From Pseudomonas sp. PB101 (GTDB lineage Bacteria; Pseudomonadota; Gammaproteobacteria; Pseudomonadales; Pseudomonadaceae): 64,000 bases of DNA. The notes under the pieces were generated by a model. That model saw only the letters and a program-made list of their open reading frames with translations. It had not been told where the DNA came from and did not search any database. Each line of letters opens with the position of its first letter. Within the stretch, counting starts at the first letter, position 1. The position numbers and the translations under genes were made by a program. The stretch lies in NCBI RefSeq assembly GCF_009764265.1, contig NZ_RWIR01000089.1, forward strand, positions 45,630 through 109,629. The letters are read 5' to 3'. Below are positions 33,297-42,598 of this stretch, in pieces.

Positions 33297-34415
33297 ATGA
33301 ATGCCCTGCATTCGCTGCAAACGCTGGCGGTATCCATCCGCTCAGTGCGCAAAGTCTACGGTGATCCAAAGACTGGCCCGGTGGCGCTGAAAAGCATCGA
33401 CCTGGACATTCGCGACAACGAGTTCTTCACCCTTCTCGGCCCTTCGGGCTGCGGCAAAACCACCCTCCTGCGGATGATCGCCGGCTTCGAGTTTCCTACC
33501 GAAGGCGAGATTCTGCTCTACGGCGAAAACATCGCCGACCGCCCGCCCTTCCAGCGCCCGGTCAACACGGTGTTCCAGCATTACGCGTTGTTCCCGCACA
33601 TGACCATCGCCGAGAACCTGGCCTTCGGTCTTGAATCCCACCCGATGGGCAAGGTCCTGAACAAGACGCAAATGGCCGAACGGGTACGCGAGATGCTCGC
33701 CTTGGTGCAGATGGAGCGCTTCGCCAACCGCAAGCCGGCGCAACTGTCCGGCGGCCAGCAACAGCGCGTCGCTCTGGCTCGCGCATTGGCGCCGCATCCC
33801 AAAGTCTTGCTGCTCGACGAACCGCTTTCGGCGCTGGACCTCAAGCTGCGCCAGGCCATGCGCGAAGAGCTGAAAACCATCCAGGCGCGCACCGGCATCA
33901 CCTTCATCTTCGTCACCCACGACCAGGAAGAAGCCCTGACCATGTCCGACCGCATCGCCGTGTTGTCCGAAGGCGAAGTGCAGCAGGTCGGCCGTCCGGA
34001 AGACATCTACGAACGCCCACGCAATCGCTTTGTCGCCGACTTCATCGGCGAAACCAACTTCATAGAAGGCACGGTCACCCGCGTCGAAGACGGCCTGGCC
34101 TGGTTCGCCGGCCCCGCCGGACATCCACTGCCCGCGCAGCCGTGCAGCGATGTGCGGGTCGGCACCAGCGTCGCGTTGTCGGTGCGCCCCGAGCGTTTGC
34201 ATCTGGTGCCAGCCAGCACTGAGACCGCTCTGCCGTGCCGGATCGAAGCGCAGATCTACCTCGGCACCGACCTGCAATACCAGGTCAGCCTGAGCGACGG
34301 TTCGCGCCTCACCGTGCGCACCCCCAACTGCGTCGACCAGAGCAAGCGTTTCGCCGTCGGCAGCCAGGCCGGTCTGTTGTTCGACCAGGGCAGCGCCAGC
34401 GTCCTGCACGATTGA
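33297..34415 (+). CDS. ABC transporter ATP-binding protein, polyamine type (PotA-like)
   Basis: A 372-residue nucleotide-binding subunit. Walker A GPSGCGKTTLLRMI, Q loop FQHYALFPHMT, signature QLSGGQQQRVALARAL, Walker B LLLDEPLSALDLKLR, H loop FVTHDQEEAL and a C-terminal TOBE domain are all seen. The TOBE and PotA-like sequence point to spermidine/putrescine-type uptake, but the true substrate is not proven. AATCGGAGGTAACGC precedes the ATG. It is first in the order ATPase, permease, permease, binding protein, amidase. Confidence 0.9.
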   Translation: MNALHSLQTLAVSIRSVRKVYGDPKTGPVALKSIDLDIRDNEFFTLLGPSGCGKTTLLRMIAGFEFPTEGEILLYGENIADRPPFQRPVNTVFQHYALFPHMTIAENLAFGLESHPMGKVLNKTQMAERVREMLALVQMERFANRKPAQLSGGQQQRVALARALAPHPKVLLLDEPLSALDLKLRQAMREELKTIQARTGITFIFVTHDQEEALTMSDRIAVLSEGEVQQVGRPEDIYERPRNRFVADFIGETNFIEGTVTRVEDGLAWFAGPAGHPLPAQPCSDVRVGTSVALSVRPERLHLVPASTETALPCRIEAQIYLGTDLQYQVSLSDGSRLTVRTPNCVDQSKRFAVGSQAGLLFDQGSASVLHD

Positions 34416-34430
34416 GCACGAGGAATTGCC

Positions 34431-35351
34431 ATGCACGCTTTACCGATTGCCAATACCCTGGAACGTCGGCGGGCCTTCCAGAGTTTCCTCGGGGTCAGCC
34501 CGGCGCTGACCGCCATCGGCCTGTTCCTGATCGTGCCGATCCTGATCGTCATCGGCTACTCGCTGATGGAAGCCAACCCCTACGGCGGGGTGAACAAGGT
34601 CTTCAGCACTGACGCCTACACCTCGCTGTTGTTCGAGCGGCAACTGGACGACAGCCTGGCCTTCGCCGACTCCTACCTGATCATCGCCCTGCGCTCCATC
34701 GGCATCGCCGGGTTGACCACGATCATCACGTTGCTGATCGGCTTTCCGGTCGCGGTGTGGCTGGCCATGCAGCCGGCGCACCGTCGGGGCCTGCTGATCT
34801 TCCTGATCACAGTGCCGTTCTGGGCCAACCTGCTGATCCGCACCTATGCGTGGATTCTGCTGCTGCGCAACACCGGGGTGATCAACAACAGCCTGATGGG
34901 CCTCGGGGTCATCGACCAGCCATTGCAACTGCTCTACACCGACGGTGCGGTGCTGCTGGGGCTGGTCTACACCTACGCGCCCTTCGTCGTGCTGCCGATC
35001 TACGCCACGCTGGAAAAGATGGATACCCGCCTGCTCGAGGCCGCCCAGGACCTCTATGCGGGACGCCTGCGGACCTTGCGCAAAGTGGTGTTGCCGATCG
35101 CCAAGCCTGGAATCATCGCCGGCGCCATCCTCACCTTCGTGCCTTGTCTGGGTGCGATGATCGCCCCGGAACTGCTCGGTGGCGGCACCCGGATGATGCT
35201 CGGCAACCTGATCTTCCGGCAGTTCAGCGATGCGCGTAACTGGCCGTTCGGCGCAGCGCTTTCGCTGGTGCTGATGGCCGCGGTGATGTTGGTTCTGACG
35301 GTCTATGCCCTGCGTGCCGAGCGCCAGCGCATCGCCAAGGGAGGTGCGTGA
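34431..35351 (+). CDS. ABC transporter permease, PotB-like
   Basis: A 306-residue inner-membrane permease with about six helices. The coupling EAA loop is LLEAAQDLYAGRLRTLRKVV followed by LPIAKPGI. It starts 15 bases after the ATPase stop and its own stop overlaps the next gene start (TGATG). Confidence 0.88.
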   Translation: MHALPIANTLERRRAFQSFLGVSPALTAIGLFLIVPILIVIGYSLMEANPYGGVNKVFSTDAYTSLLFERQLDDSLAFADSYLIIALRSIGIAGLTTIITLLIGFPVAVWLAMQPAHRRGLLIFLITVPFWANLLIRTYAWILLLRNTGVINNSLMGLGVIDQPLQLLYTDGAVLLGLVYTYAPFVVLPIYATLEKMDTRLLEAAQDLYAGRLRTLRKVVLPIAKPGIIAGAILTFVPCLGAMIAPELLGGGTRMMLGNLIFRQFSDARNWPFGAALSLVLMAAVMLVLTVYALRAERQRIAKGGA

Positions 35352-36157
35352 TGATCGGCCTGTTCAAACGCAATACGCTGGGCGTGCAGGACTTCCCCGG
35401 CTTCGGCGGCTTCAGTTTCCTGTTCTACCTGTACCTCTACGCGCCGATCGTGGTGCTGGTGGTGTTCTCGTTCAACGCCAACCAGTCGGCCACGGTCTGG
35501 ACTGGCTTCAGCCTCGACTGGTACCGCGCGGCGTTCGCCAACCAGGCCCTGCGCCAGGCGGCCGGCAACAGCCTGTTGATCGCGGTCTGCGCCAGCATGG
35601 TCGCCACGGCCATCGCCACCCTCGCCGCCCTCGGCACTTCACGGGGGGCGAAGTTCAAGGGCCTGCAATTGTCGATGGGCGCGATCATGTTGCCCTTGGT
35701 GCTGCCGGAAATCGTGGTCGGTGTCGCCACCCTCGCGCTGTTCTCCACCATCGGTCTGTCCCTGGGCTACGGCAACCTGATCATCGCGCACACGGTGTTC
35801 TGCATTCCGTTTGCCTTTCTGCCGATTCGGGCACGCCTGAACGACATGGACCTGTCCCTGGAGCAGGCCTCGGCCGATCTCTATGCCGGCCCGTGGCGGA
35901 CCTTCCGCAAGGTCACCCTGCCGCTGCTGATGCCGGGGATTTTCTCCGGGCTGATGCTGGCCTTCATCGTCTCGCTGGATAACTTCGTGATCTCGATGAT
36001 GGTCTCCCAGGCCGGCACCACCACCTTGCCGATCTTCATCTTCGGTCTGTTGCGCATGGGCGTGACACCCGACGTCAACGCCGTCTCAACGCTGATCCTG
36101 GGCGTCTCGGTGCTGTTCGTCACGCTCTCTTATCTGCTGGGCAAAAAGAAAACCTGA
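35351..36157 (+). CDS. ABC transporter permease, PotC-like
   Basis: A 268-residue permease with the EAA loop EQASADLYAGPWRTFRKVTL followed by PLLMPGI and the PotC-like SLDNFVISMMVSQAGT. ATG at 35351 has AAGGGAGG 6 bases upstream; a GTG one codon earlier is less likely. It pairs with the PotB-like subunit. Confidence 0.88.
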   Translation: MIGLFKRNTLGVQDFPGFGGFSFLFYLYLYAPIVVLVVFSFNANQSATVWTGFSLDWYRAAFANQALRQAAGNSLLIAVCASMVATAIATLAALGTSRGAKFKGLQLSMGAIMLPLVLPEIVVGVATLALFSTIGLSLGYGNLIIAHTVFCIPFAFLPIRARLNDMDLSLEQASADLYAGPWRTFRKVTLPLLMPGIFSGLMLAFIVSLDNFVISMMVSQAGTTTLPIFIFGLLRMGVTPDVNAVSTLILGVSVLFVTLSYLLGKKKT

Positions 36158-36184
36158 ACCTTCTACGTACTGTGGGGAAATAGC

Positions 36185-37231
36185 ATGAGCAAGTGGATTA
36201 AAAGCATCGGCGCATCGTTGTTCCTGACCCTGCCGCTGACCATGGCCGGCAGCGTTCAGGCCGCAGAAAAACTCAACGTGGTGAGCTGGAGCGGTTACTT
36301 TTCGCCGGAGATTCTCGCCAAATTCCAGAAGCAGACCGGCATCGAAGTCACCGTCGACTCCTACGATTCCAACGAAACCCTGTTGGCCAAATTGAAACAG
36401 GGCGGTGCCGGTTATGACGTGGCAATCCCGTCCCACCAGTTTGTGCCGATCCTGATCAAGGAAAAACTGCTGGAGCGTTTCGACCCGGTCAACGAGCCCT
36501 ACTACGCCGGCGTCGTCGACAACCTGAAAAAACCCACCTGGGACCCGGAAGGCGCCTATTCCGTGCCGTTCATCTGGGGCACCACCAGCGTGGTGCTCAA
36601 CACCGAGCGCTACAAGGGCCCTGCCGACAGCCTCAAGGTGCTTTACGAGCCGCCGGCCGAGCTGCAAGGGCGAATCAACATGTTCGACTCGGTCAGCGAC
36701 GTGGTGGACATGGCCAGCCTGTACCTGAACATCCCGCTGTGCAGCGAAGACCCGAAGCAGATGCAGCAGATCCTGACCCTGCTCAAGGCGCAGAAACCCT
36801 TCGTCAAGACCTACAGCTCCAAGGCCGGTTCGATCCGCGAAAACCTCGCCTCGGGCGAAATCGACATGTCGACCTTCTGGGGCGGTTCGTCGATGCGCGC
36901 CCGCGAGATGAAACCGAGCCTGAAATACCTGTACCCGAAAGAAGGTGTGCTGGCCTGGGTCGACAACATGGTCATCCCGACCGGCAGCAAGAACCCGGCG
37001 AACGCCAAGGCCTTCATCGCGTTCCTCAGCCAGCCTGAAAACGCGGCGATGACCCAGAACTTCCTCAAGCACCAGAGCCCGATCAAGGGTGTGGAACCCT
37101 TCCTCGACGCGGCCCTCAAGGACGCGCCGGAACTGCACATTCCCGAAGGTACTCCGGTGGTGTTCAGCAAGACCTGCGGCGAAGGCGCAATCCGCCTGGC
37201 CGACCGTCTCTGGACCAACCTGATGCGTTGA
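36185..37231 (+). CDS. Polyamine-type periplasmic substrate-binding protein
   Basis: A 348-residue exported protein with a Sec signal peptide (about residues 1-26, ending SVQAAE). The mature chain starts KLNVVSWSGYFSPEILAKFQ, and the family segments YDVAIPSHQFVPILIKE and WGTTSVVLNTERYKGPADS follow. It resembles PotD/PotF proteins, so polyamines or a related cation are the probable ligand; specificity cannot be read here. A terminator follows at 37238. Confidence 0.88.
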   Translation: MSKWIKSIGASLFLTLPLTMAGSVQAAEKLNVVSWSGYFSPEILAKFQKQTGIEVTVDSYDSNETLLAKLKQGGAGYDVAIPSHQFVPILIKEKLLERFDPVNEPYYAGVVDNLKKPTWDPEGAYSVPFIWGTTSVVLNTERYKGPADSLKVLYEPPAELQGRINMFDSVSDVVDMASLYLNIPLCSEDPKQMQQILTLLKAQKPFVKTYSSKAGSIRENLASGEIDMSTFWGGSSMRAREMKPSLKYLYPKEGVLAWVDNMVIPTGSKNPANAKAFIAFLSQPENAAMTQNFLKHQSPIKGVEPFLDAALKDAPELHIPEGTPVVFSKTCGEGAIRLADRLWTNLMR

Positions 37232-37237
37232 TCGCCA

Positions 37238-37266
37238 CCGCCCCGACGCAATGGCGGGGCGTTTTT
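37238..37266 (+). terminator. Terminator after the binding-protein gene
   Basis: CGCCCC, an 11-base loop, GGGGCG and GTTTTT make a short terminator. The amidase gene follows 26 bases later, so read-through is probably needed for its expression from the ABC promoter. Confidence 0.6.
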
Positions 37267-37291
37267 CCAGCCGTCTGAAAGGCCGCTTGCA

Positions 37292-38743
37292 ATGAACTCT
37301 AACAACATCAGCGAACTGGTCCTGCTGCAGGCCCATGAGCTCGCCGAACGCATCCGCCTGCGCCAGGTTTCCTGCCGGGAAGTGATGCAGACTTATCTTG
37401 CCCATATCGAACGCTTCAACCCGCAGGTCAATGCGCTGGTGAGCCTGCAAGCGCCAGAAGACCTGCTGGCCCAGGCCGATACCCGCGACGCCGAGCTGGC
37501 GAAAGGCCAATACCGTGGCTGGATGCACGGACTGCCCCACGCCATCAAGGACTTGTCCCTGACCCAAGGCATCCGCACCACCCTGGGTTCGCCGCTGTAC
37601 AAGGACTTCATCCCCGAGCGCGACGGCATCATGGTCGAGCGGATCAAGGCCGCCGGCGCGATCATCATCGGCAAGAGCAACACCCCGGAATTCGGCCTCG
37701 GCTCGCAAAGCTATAACCCGCTGTTCGGCGCGACCGGTTGCGCCTACGACCCGAGCAAGACCGCGGGTGGCAGCAGCGGCGGCGCGGCGGCGGCGCTGGC
37801 CATGCACCTGGTGCCGGTGGCCGACGGCAGCGACATGATGGGCTCGCTGCGCAACCCGGCCGCGTTCAACAACATCTTCGGTTTCCGTCCGTCCCAGGGC
37901 CGTGTGCCCTTCGATGACAGCGCCGACCTGTTCATCGACCAACTTGGCTACGAAGGCCCCATGGCGCGCAGCGTGCGCGATGCGGCGTTGCTCCTGTCGG
38001 TGCAGGCCGGGGCCGATGCGCGGGCGCCGCTGTCGATTGCCGAATCCGGAAGTGCCTTTACCGCACCGCTGGAGCGGGACTTCAAAGGCACGCGCCTGGG
38101 CTGGCTCGGCGACTTCAACGGCTACCTGCCGATGGAAAAAGGCATCCTCTCGCTCTGCGAAAAGGCCTTTGCTGATTTCGAAAGTCTGGGTTGCAACGTC
38201 GAGCACGTTCAGTCCGAATTCGCGCCAGAGAAGCTGTGGAGCAGTTGGCGCACGCTGCGTCACTGGATGGTTGCCGGCTCATTGGGCGCGACCTATGCCG
38301 ACCCGCAAAAGCGCGCCTTGTTGAAACCGGAAGCCTGCTGGGAAGTGGAAAACGGTCTGAAACTCTCGGCCACCGACGTGTTTGCCGCGTCGGTGACGCG
38401 CAGCGACTGGTATCGAGCGATCTCCAGGCTGTTCGAAAAATACGACTACCTGCTGCTGCCCAGCGCCCAGGTGTTCCCGTTCGAAAAGACCCAAGCCTGG
38501 CCCGCCTCCATCGAAGGCGTGAGCATGGACACCTATCACCGCTGGATGGAGGTGGTGATTCCCGGCACCTTGTCCGGCTGCCCGGTGGCCAACGTACAGG
38601 TCGGCTTCAACGCCACCGGCCTGCCCATGGGCCTGCAAATCATCGGCAGACACCAGGCCGACTTCGCCGTCCTGCAATTGGCCCACGCGTACGAACAGGC
38701 CAGCCGCTGGTTCCAGCGCTGCCCTTCGCCACTGCTTGGATGA
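37292..38743 (+). CDS. Amidase-signature family hydrolase
   Basis: A 483-residue amidase-signature enzyme. The catalytic Lys lies in PHAIKDLSLTQGIRT, and the Ser-cisSer-Ser region in TAGGSSGGAAAALAMHLVPV (GGSSGG). The natural substrate is unknown. It follows the ABC transporter genes on the same strand, which suggests that the imported compound is an amide or polyamine derivative that it cleaves (inference). It is not GatA, as no GatB/GatC genes are near. Confidence 0.88.
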   Translation: MNSNNISELVLLQAHELAERIRLRQVSCREVMQTYLAHIERFNPQVNALVSLQAPEDLLAQADTRDAELAKGQYRGWMHGLPHAIKDLSLTQGIRTTLGSPLYKDFIPERDGIMVERIKAAGAIIIGKSNTPEFGLGSQSYNPLFGATGCAYDPSKTAGGSSGGAAAALAMHLVPVADGSDMMGSLRNPAAFNNIFGFRPSQGRVPFDDSADLFIDQLGYEGPMARSVRDAALLLSVQAGADARAPLSIAESGSAFTAPLERDFKGTRLGWLGDFNGYLPMEKGILSLCEKAFADFESLGCNVEHVQSEFAPEKLWSSWRTLRHWMVAGSLGATYADPQKRALLKPEACWEVENGLKLSATDVFAASVTRSDWYRAISRLFEKYDYLLLPSAQVFPFEKTQAWPASIEGVSMDTYHRWMEVVIPGTLSGCPVANVQVGFNATGLPMGLQIIGRHQADFAVLQLAHAYEQASRWFQRCPSPLLG

Positions 38744-38793
38744 GAGATTTTGATAAACGGTTGAAAGCGTAGAGAAATATTTTAGATTTATGC

Positions 38794-38822
38794 TTGACGC
38801 ATCCCCGTTACCGGTGAATAAT
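38794..38822 (+). promoter_or_regulatory. Promoter of tRNA-Met
   Basis: TTGACG (38794-38799), 17 bases and AATAAT (38817-38822), followed by GCGCGCCAC, a GC-rich discriminator of the stringent type. The tRNA starts 11 bases later. Confidence 0.75.
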
Positions 38823-38833
38823 GCGCGCCACTT

Positions 38834-38910
38834 GGCTACATAGCTCAGTTGGTTAGAGCATAGCATTCATAATGCTGGGGTCCGGGGTTCAAGTCCCTGT
38901 GTAGCCACCA
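38834..38910 (+). tRNA. tRNA-Met (CAT anticodon)
   Basis: A 77-base tRNA with encoded CCA. Acceptor GGCTACA pairs with TGTAGCC, the anticodon loop is TTCATAA with CAT in the usual place, and the T arm has GGTTCAAGTCC. It is elongator-like; a tRNA-Ile2 with lysidine-modified CAT cannot be fully ruled out by sequence alone. Confidence 0.95.
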
Positions 38911-38916
38911 AGTACT

Positions 38917-38950
38917 AAAAACGGCTTACCGCAAGGTAGGCCGTTTTTTT
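38917..38950 (+). terminator. Terminator of tRNA-Met
   Basis: AAAAACGGCTTACC-GCAA-GGTAGGCCGTTTTTTT, a perfect terminator 6 bases after the tRNA. A close relative of it recurs at 42134 (GGCTTACC-GGTA-GGTAGGCC). Confidence 0.92.
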
Positions 38951-39010
38951 ATGCCTCGAAAAAAGTGCGCTGCGGTGACAGGGAAATCCTGCACCGCATA
39001 CGCGCCTCGA

Positions 39011-40120
39011 TCAGCGGCGAACCGTCGGCAATACCGACAACGCCTTCTCCCAGATCTGCCATGTGCGCAGCCAGACCATCGCCTGCCAATCGCTGTCCGC
39101 CGGGTAGAACTGCTCCAGCAGATTCAACTTGATCCCGCGCCCTGTCGCGTCATTCGGATTACCGTGCAGATGCAGCCAGTGGTCATCACGCAGATGCCGG
39201 TGAACGTCCGGCCCGGGATAGGTCCCGCACTCGATGACGAAAGGCATCAGCCGAACCTGTGGCAGCGCATTGATCAACGCCTGCGAGGTGTAGCCGGTTG
39301 CCGTCGCGGCCACGCCGGTTTCGCTGACAGTGTCGGCGCCGGTTTGCAGGCTGTAGAGCCACGGGCCATAGATCGCCTGCGCATCGGGCAGCGCCGGATA
39401 GGCGGACTCGGTGATGGTCAACAGCATCGGATGACCGTACTCGCCCGCCCCCGTGTGCAAGTCGAAACACATGGCGACCTCGGCATGGGCCATATGCTTT
39501 TGCATGATTTGGTGCAGCATGCGGTTCGACCAGCTCGGCGCCAGCCCGCCGAAAAACAGACCGTCGGGATGCGCATGCTGACCACCCTCGACGATCGACA
39601 TGACGGCTGGCCAGCCGTGCAGGCGAATCTGCTCGTCGAGCAAGGCATCGGCACGCTCACGCTCGGGGCCGTGCAACTGCGGGCAGGCATAGATTGCATG
39701 CAGGGCGTTGTAGGCCTGGTTGTCCGGCAGCGGGCGCTGGAAATCCAGGTGATTGCGGTTGAGGTCGATGTTGTCTTCGTTGACCCGACGCAACCACGCC
39801 ATGCCCCAGGGGTTGATGGCGTGGATCATGACCACGGCGACATCCGCCGGCAGGGTGCGCTTGCCCAACTCTTGCAGCCATTTGATCTGGCAGCCCGAGC
39901 CATAGAAGCCTTCGACCCCGTGGGTGCCGCTCAGCGCGATCAGCAACCGCTTGGCGCCCGGATCACCCAGCACCGCCACGTCGGTGCTCAGTTGTTCGCC
40001 GAACGGTCCTGTGAGCGGGTGTGGATACTCTGTCAGCGTTGCGCCTGCGTCAGTCGCTGCCGCCAGGAACTGTTCGCGCTGAGTGCGATAACTCGGCTGG
40101 GTGGGGAACTCGGTCTGCAT
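39011..40120 (-). CDS. DUF2817 protein, M14-like zinc carboxypeptidase fold
   Basis: A 369-residue protein with the block IALSGTHGVEGFYGSGCQIK, then VVMIHAINPWGMAWLRRVNE, NIDLNRNH and a later FDLHTGAGEYGHP. These resemble the metal-binding and substrate stretches of M14-type peptidases and deacylases (HxxE, DLHTG). The reaction is not known. Start at 40120 gives MQTEFPTQPSYRTQREQFLA; upstream codons lack support. It is divergent from the gamma-glutamyltransferase, 164 bases apart. Confidence 0.85.
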   Translation of the reverse strand: MQTEFPTQPSYRTQREQFLAAATDAGATLTEYPHPLTGPFGEQLSTDVAVLGDPGAKRLLIALSGTHGVEGFYGSGCQIKWLQELGKRTLPADVAVVMIHAINPWGMAWLRRVNEDNIDLNRNHLDFQRPLPDNQAYNALHAIYACPQLHGPERERADALLDEQIRLHGWPAVMSIVEGGQHAHPDGLFFGGLAPSWSNRMLHQIMQKHMAHAEVAMCFDLHTGAGEYGHPMLLTITESAYPALPDAQAIYGPWLYSLQTGADTVSETGVAATATGYTSQALINALPQVRLMPFVIECGTYPGPDVHRHLRDDHWLHLHGNPNDATGRGIKLNLLEQFYPADSDWQAMVWLRTWQIWEKALSVLPTVRR

Positions 40121-40284
40121 GTCTGCCTCTTGTAAATTTTCTGGCCTGCCTGTGGCAATGACCCTACAGAAAATCCTGCGATTGATGAAGGACAAAAACA
40201 TCGGTGCCCTGGACCCGGTTTGCGTCCCTCCCGGTCGGCCGATAAAGTCCACTGATCCCAGATCCAACGGACGGAGTGCCCCAC

Positions 40285-42117
40285 GTGTTCTCAACCCTCC
40301 CCTTGCGCCGCTATCGCCTGCCTGCCCTGCTTCTGCTCGCCAGTGCCTTGAACCTGGCCGCCTGCAACAACGCTACGGTGCCGACGCTACCGCTCGCACC
40401 GGAAAGCGCTTCGGGCTTTCGCACCGACCTGAAGACTCAGCACGCCGAGAAATACATGGCCGCGGCGGCCAACCCGCTGGCGGCCGAAGCCGGGCGGGAG
40501 ATGCTGCGCCGGGGCGGCTCGGCCATCGATGCCGCGATTGCGATGCAAGCGGTGTTGACGCTGGTCGAGCCACAGTCTTCGGGCATTGGTGGCGGTGCGT
40601 TGATCGTGCTCTGGGACGGCAAGGCCGTGCGCACCTACGACGGCCGTGAAACCGCCCCGGCCGGCGCCACCGAGAAGCTGTTCCTGCAAGCCAACGGGCA
40701 ACCGATGGGCTTCAAGGAGGCACAGATCGGTGGTCGCTCGGTGGGTACACCCGGTGTGCTGCGCGCTTTGGAACTGGCCCATCAAAAACACGGACGCCTG
40801 CCCTGGGCGCAGCTGTTTGAGCCGGCCATCCAGCTCGCCGAGCAAGGCTTTGCCATTTCGCCGCGCCTGCACCAGTTGATCGCCGCGGATTCGTCCATGC
40901 CGCGCTCGCCGGAAATGATGGCCTACTTTCGCAATGCCGATGGCAGCCCCAAAGCCGTCGGCACGAACCTGAAGAACCCGGCATTGGCCGCCGTGTTCAA
41001 ACGCATCGCCGACGAAGGTCCGGATGTCTTGTACAAAGGCCCGGTTGCCGAAGAAATCGCGGCCAAGGTGCAGGGGCACGTCAACCCTGGCAGCTTGTCC
41101 GTGAGCGACCTCGCCCATTACCAGGCCAGGGAGCGCGCGCCGCTGTGTACCGACTACAAGCGCTGGCAAGTCTGCGGCATGCCGCCACCGTCGTCGGGCG
41201 GGATCGCCGTGGCGCAGATCCTCGGGACCCTGCAAGCCCTGGAAGCTCGCGACAAGCGCCTGGCGCTGGCGCCGCTGAAACCGGTCAAGACCACCGCCCC
41301 GGCTGGCATCGAACCCGACCCGCAAGCCGTGCACCTGATCTCGGAAGCCGAACGCCTGGCCTACGCCGACCGCGCACAGTACGTCGCCGACACCGACTTC
41401 GTACCCGTGCCGGTCAAGGGCCTGGTCGACCCGACCTACCTCGCCAGCCGCGCCTCCCTGATCGGCGAGCGCAGCATGGGCACGGCCAAACCCGGCACTC
41501 CACCGGGCATTCAGGTGGCCTACGCGCCGGACCGTTCGCCGCTGCGGATTTCCACCTCGCAAGTGGTGGCCGTCGATGACGCGGGCGGCGCCGTGTCGAT
41601 GACCACCACCATCGAGTCAGCGTTCGGCTCGCACATCATGGTTCAGGGTTTCATGCTCAACAACGAGATGACCGACTTCTCGTTCATCCCCGAGGAGAAC
41701 GGGCAGAAAGTCGCCAACCGCGTCGAACCCGGCAAACGCCCGCGCTCCTCCATGGCGCCAACCCTGATCTTCGATCGCCAGAGCGGTGAATTCCTCGCGA
41801 CTGTCGGCTCCCCCGGCGGCTCGCAAATCATCGAATACGTGGCCAAGTCCGCCATCGGCCTGCTCGACTGGAACCTCGATGCCCAGGCGGCCATCAACCT
41901 GCCCAACTTCGGCAGCCGCAATGGCCCCACCGAACTGGAACAGGGCCAGTTCAGCCCCGCGCTGATTCAGGCGCTGAAGGACAAAGGGCACAGCGTGAGC
42001 GAGATCGACATGACCAGCGGCACCCAGGCGATTGTTCGGGTCAAGGACGCGCAAGGCAAAGCGTCGCTGACAGGCGGGGCCGATCCACGGCGTGAAGGGC
42101 AAGCGCAGGGGGATTAA
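40285..42117 (+). CDS. ggt: Gamma-glutamyltransferase, lipoprotein form
   Basis: A 610-residue Ntn-hydrolase that cleaves or transfers gamma-glutamyl groups of glutathione. The signal peptide has a lipobox-like LNLAAC. The family blocks GGSAIDAAIAMQAVLTLVEP, SSGIGGGALIVLWDG and PPPSSGGIAVAQIL are present. The autoprocessing Thr is about residue 424 (ISTSQVVAVDDAGG), with SFIPEENGQKV and GSPGGSQIIEYV later. GTG at 40285 has GGAG 8 bases upstream; a GTG at 40276 is directly on the ribosome site and rejected. Confidence 0.9.
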   Translation: MFSTLPLRRYRLPALLLLASALNLAACNNATVPTLPLAPESASGFRTDLKTQHAEKYMAAAANPLAAEAGREMLRRGGSAIDAAIAMQAVLTLVEPQSSGIGGGALIVLWDGKAVRTYDGRETAPAGATEKLFLQANGQPMGFKEAQIGGRSVGTPGVLRALELAHQKHGRLPWAQLFEPAIQLAEQGFAISPRLHQLIAADSSMPRSPEMMAYFRNADGSPKAVGTNLKNPALAAVFKRIADEGPDVLYKGPVAEEIAAKVQGHVNPGSLSVSDLAHYQARERAPLCTDYKRWQVCGMPPPSSGGIAVAQILGTLQALEARDKRLALAPLKPVKTTAPAGIEPDPQAVHLISEAERLAYADRAQYVADTDFVPVPVKGLVDPTYLASRASLIGERSMGTAKPGTPPGIQVAYAPDRSPLRISTSQVVAVDDAGGAVSMTTTIESAFGSHIMVQGFMLNNEMTDFSFIPEENGQKVANRVEPGKRPRSSMAPTLIFDRQSGEFLATVGSPGGSQIIEYVAKSAIGLLDWNLDAQAAINLPNFGSRNGPTELEQGQFSPALIQALKDKGHSVSEIDMTSGTQAIVRVKDAQGKASLTGGADPRREGQAQGD

Positions 42118-42133
42118 TTCGTACGCTGGAATG

Positions 42134-42165
42134 AAAAATGGCTTACCGGTAGGTAGGCCTTTTTT
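42134..42165 (+). terminator. Terminator of ggt
   Basis: AAAAATGGCTTACC-GGTA-GGTAGGCCTTTTTT, one wobble pair in the stem, followed by a T run, 17 bases after the ggt stop. Confidence 0.88.
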
Positions 42166-42264
42166 ATAGATAAAGAGTCCAGGACGCCTCGATCCCGCTG
42201 CTTTTTCCTACCCACAAACAATTGCGTCCTGGTTAGAGTTTCCGCGCCTCCACAGACTTGCATC

Positions 42265-42281
42265 AGTCCCGCCTTGGGACT
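42265..42281. promoter_or_regulatory. Inverted repeat upstream of higB, candidate HigA operator
   Basis: AGTCCC-GCCTT-GGGACT is a perfect 6-5-6 palindrome ending 11 bases before the higB ATG. Type II antitoxins normally bind such sites to autoregulate. Confidence 0.5.
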
Positions 42282-42292
42282 AGGATCATGCC

Positions 42293-42595
42293 ATGAGAAT
42301 CATCGCCATCAGTCATCTGAAGCAATTTTGGGAGAGATACCCGAGCGCGGAACAACCCTTGTTGGCCTGGATTGACGAGGTAAGGAATGCAGCCTGGAGA
42401 ACACCTACCGACATAAAGCTGCACTTCGCTACAGCCAGTATCCTCAAAAGCCGCAGAGTCGTGTTCAACATCAAGGGTAACGATTTCAGACTGATAGTCG
42501 CCGTGGCCTATCGCTTTGGCGCCGTGTACATAAAATTTGTCGGAACTCACAAGCAGTACGACGCAGTCGACGCTGATAACGTCGAAATGGAGTAA
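42293..42595 (+). CDS. higB: HigB-family type II toxin
   Basis: A 100-residue protein of the HigB/RelE-like mRNA interferase family (PF09907 type). It starts MRIIAISHLKQFWERYPSAE; the core SRRVVFNIKGNDFRLIVAV and YIKFVGTHKQYDAVDA are characteristic. These toxins cut mRNA on the ribosome. The toxin gene precedes its antitoxin by 3 bases, the inverted order typical of hig loci. AT content is higher than that of its neighbours, which fits acquisition. Confidence 0.92.
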   Translation: MRIIAISHLKQFWERYPSAEQPLLAWIDEVRNAAWRTPTDIKLHFATASILKSRRVVFNIKGNDFRLIVAVAYRFGAVYIKFVGTHKQYDAVDADNVEME

Positions 42596-42598
42596 CCC

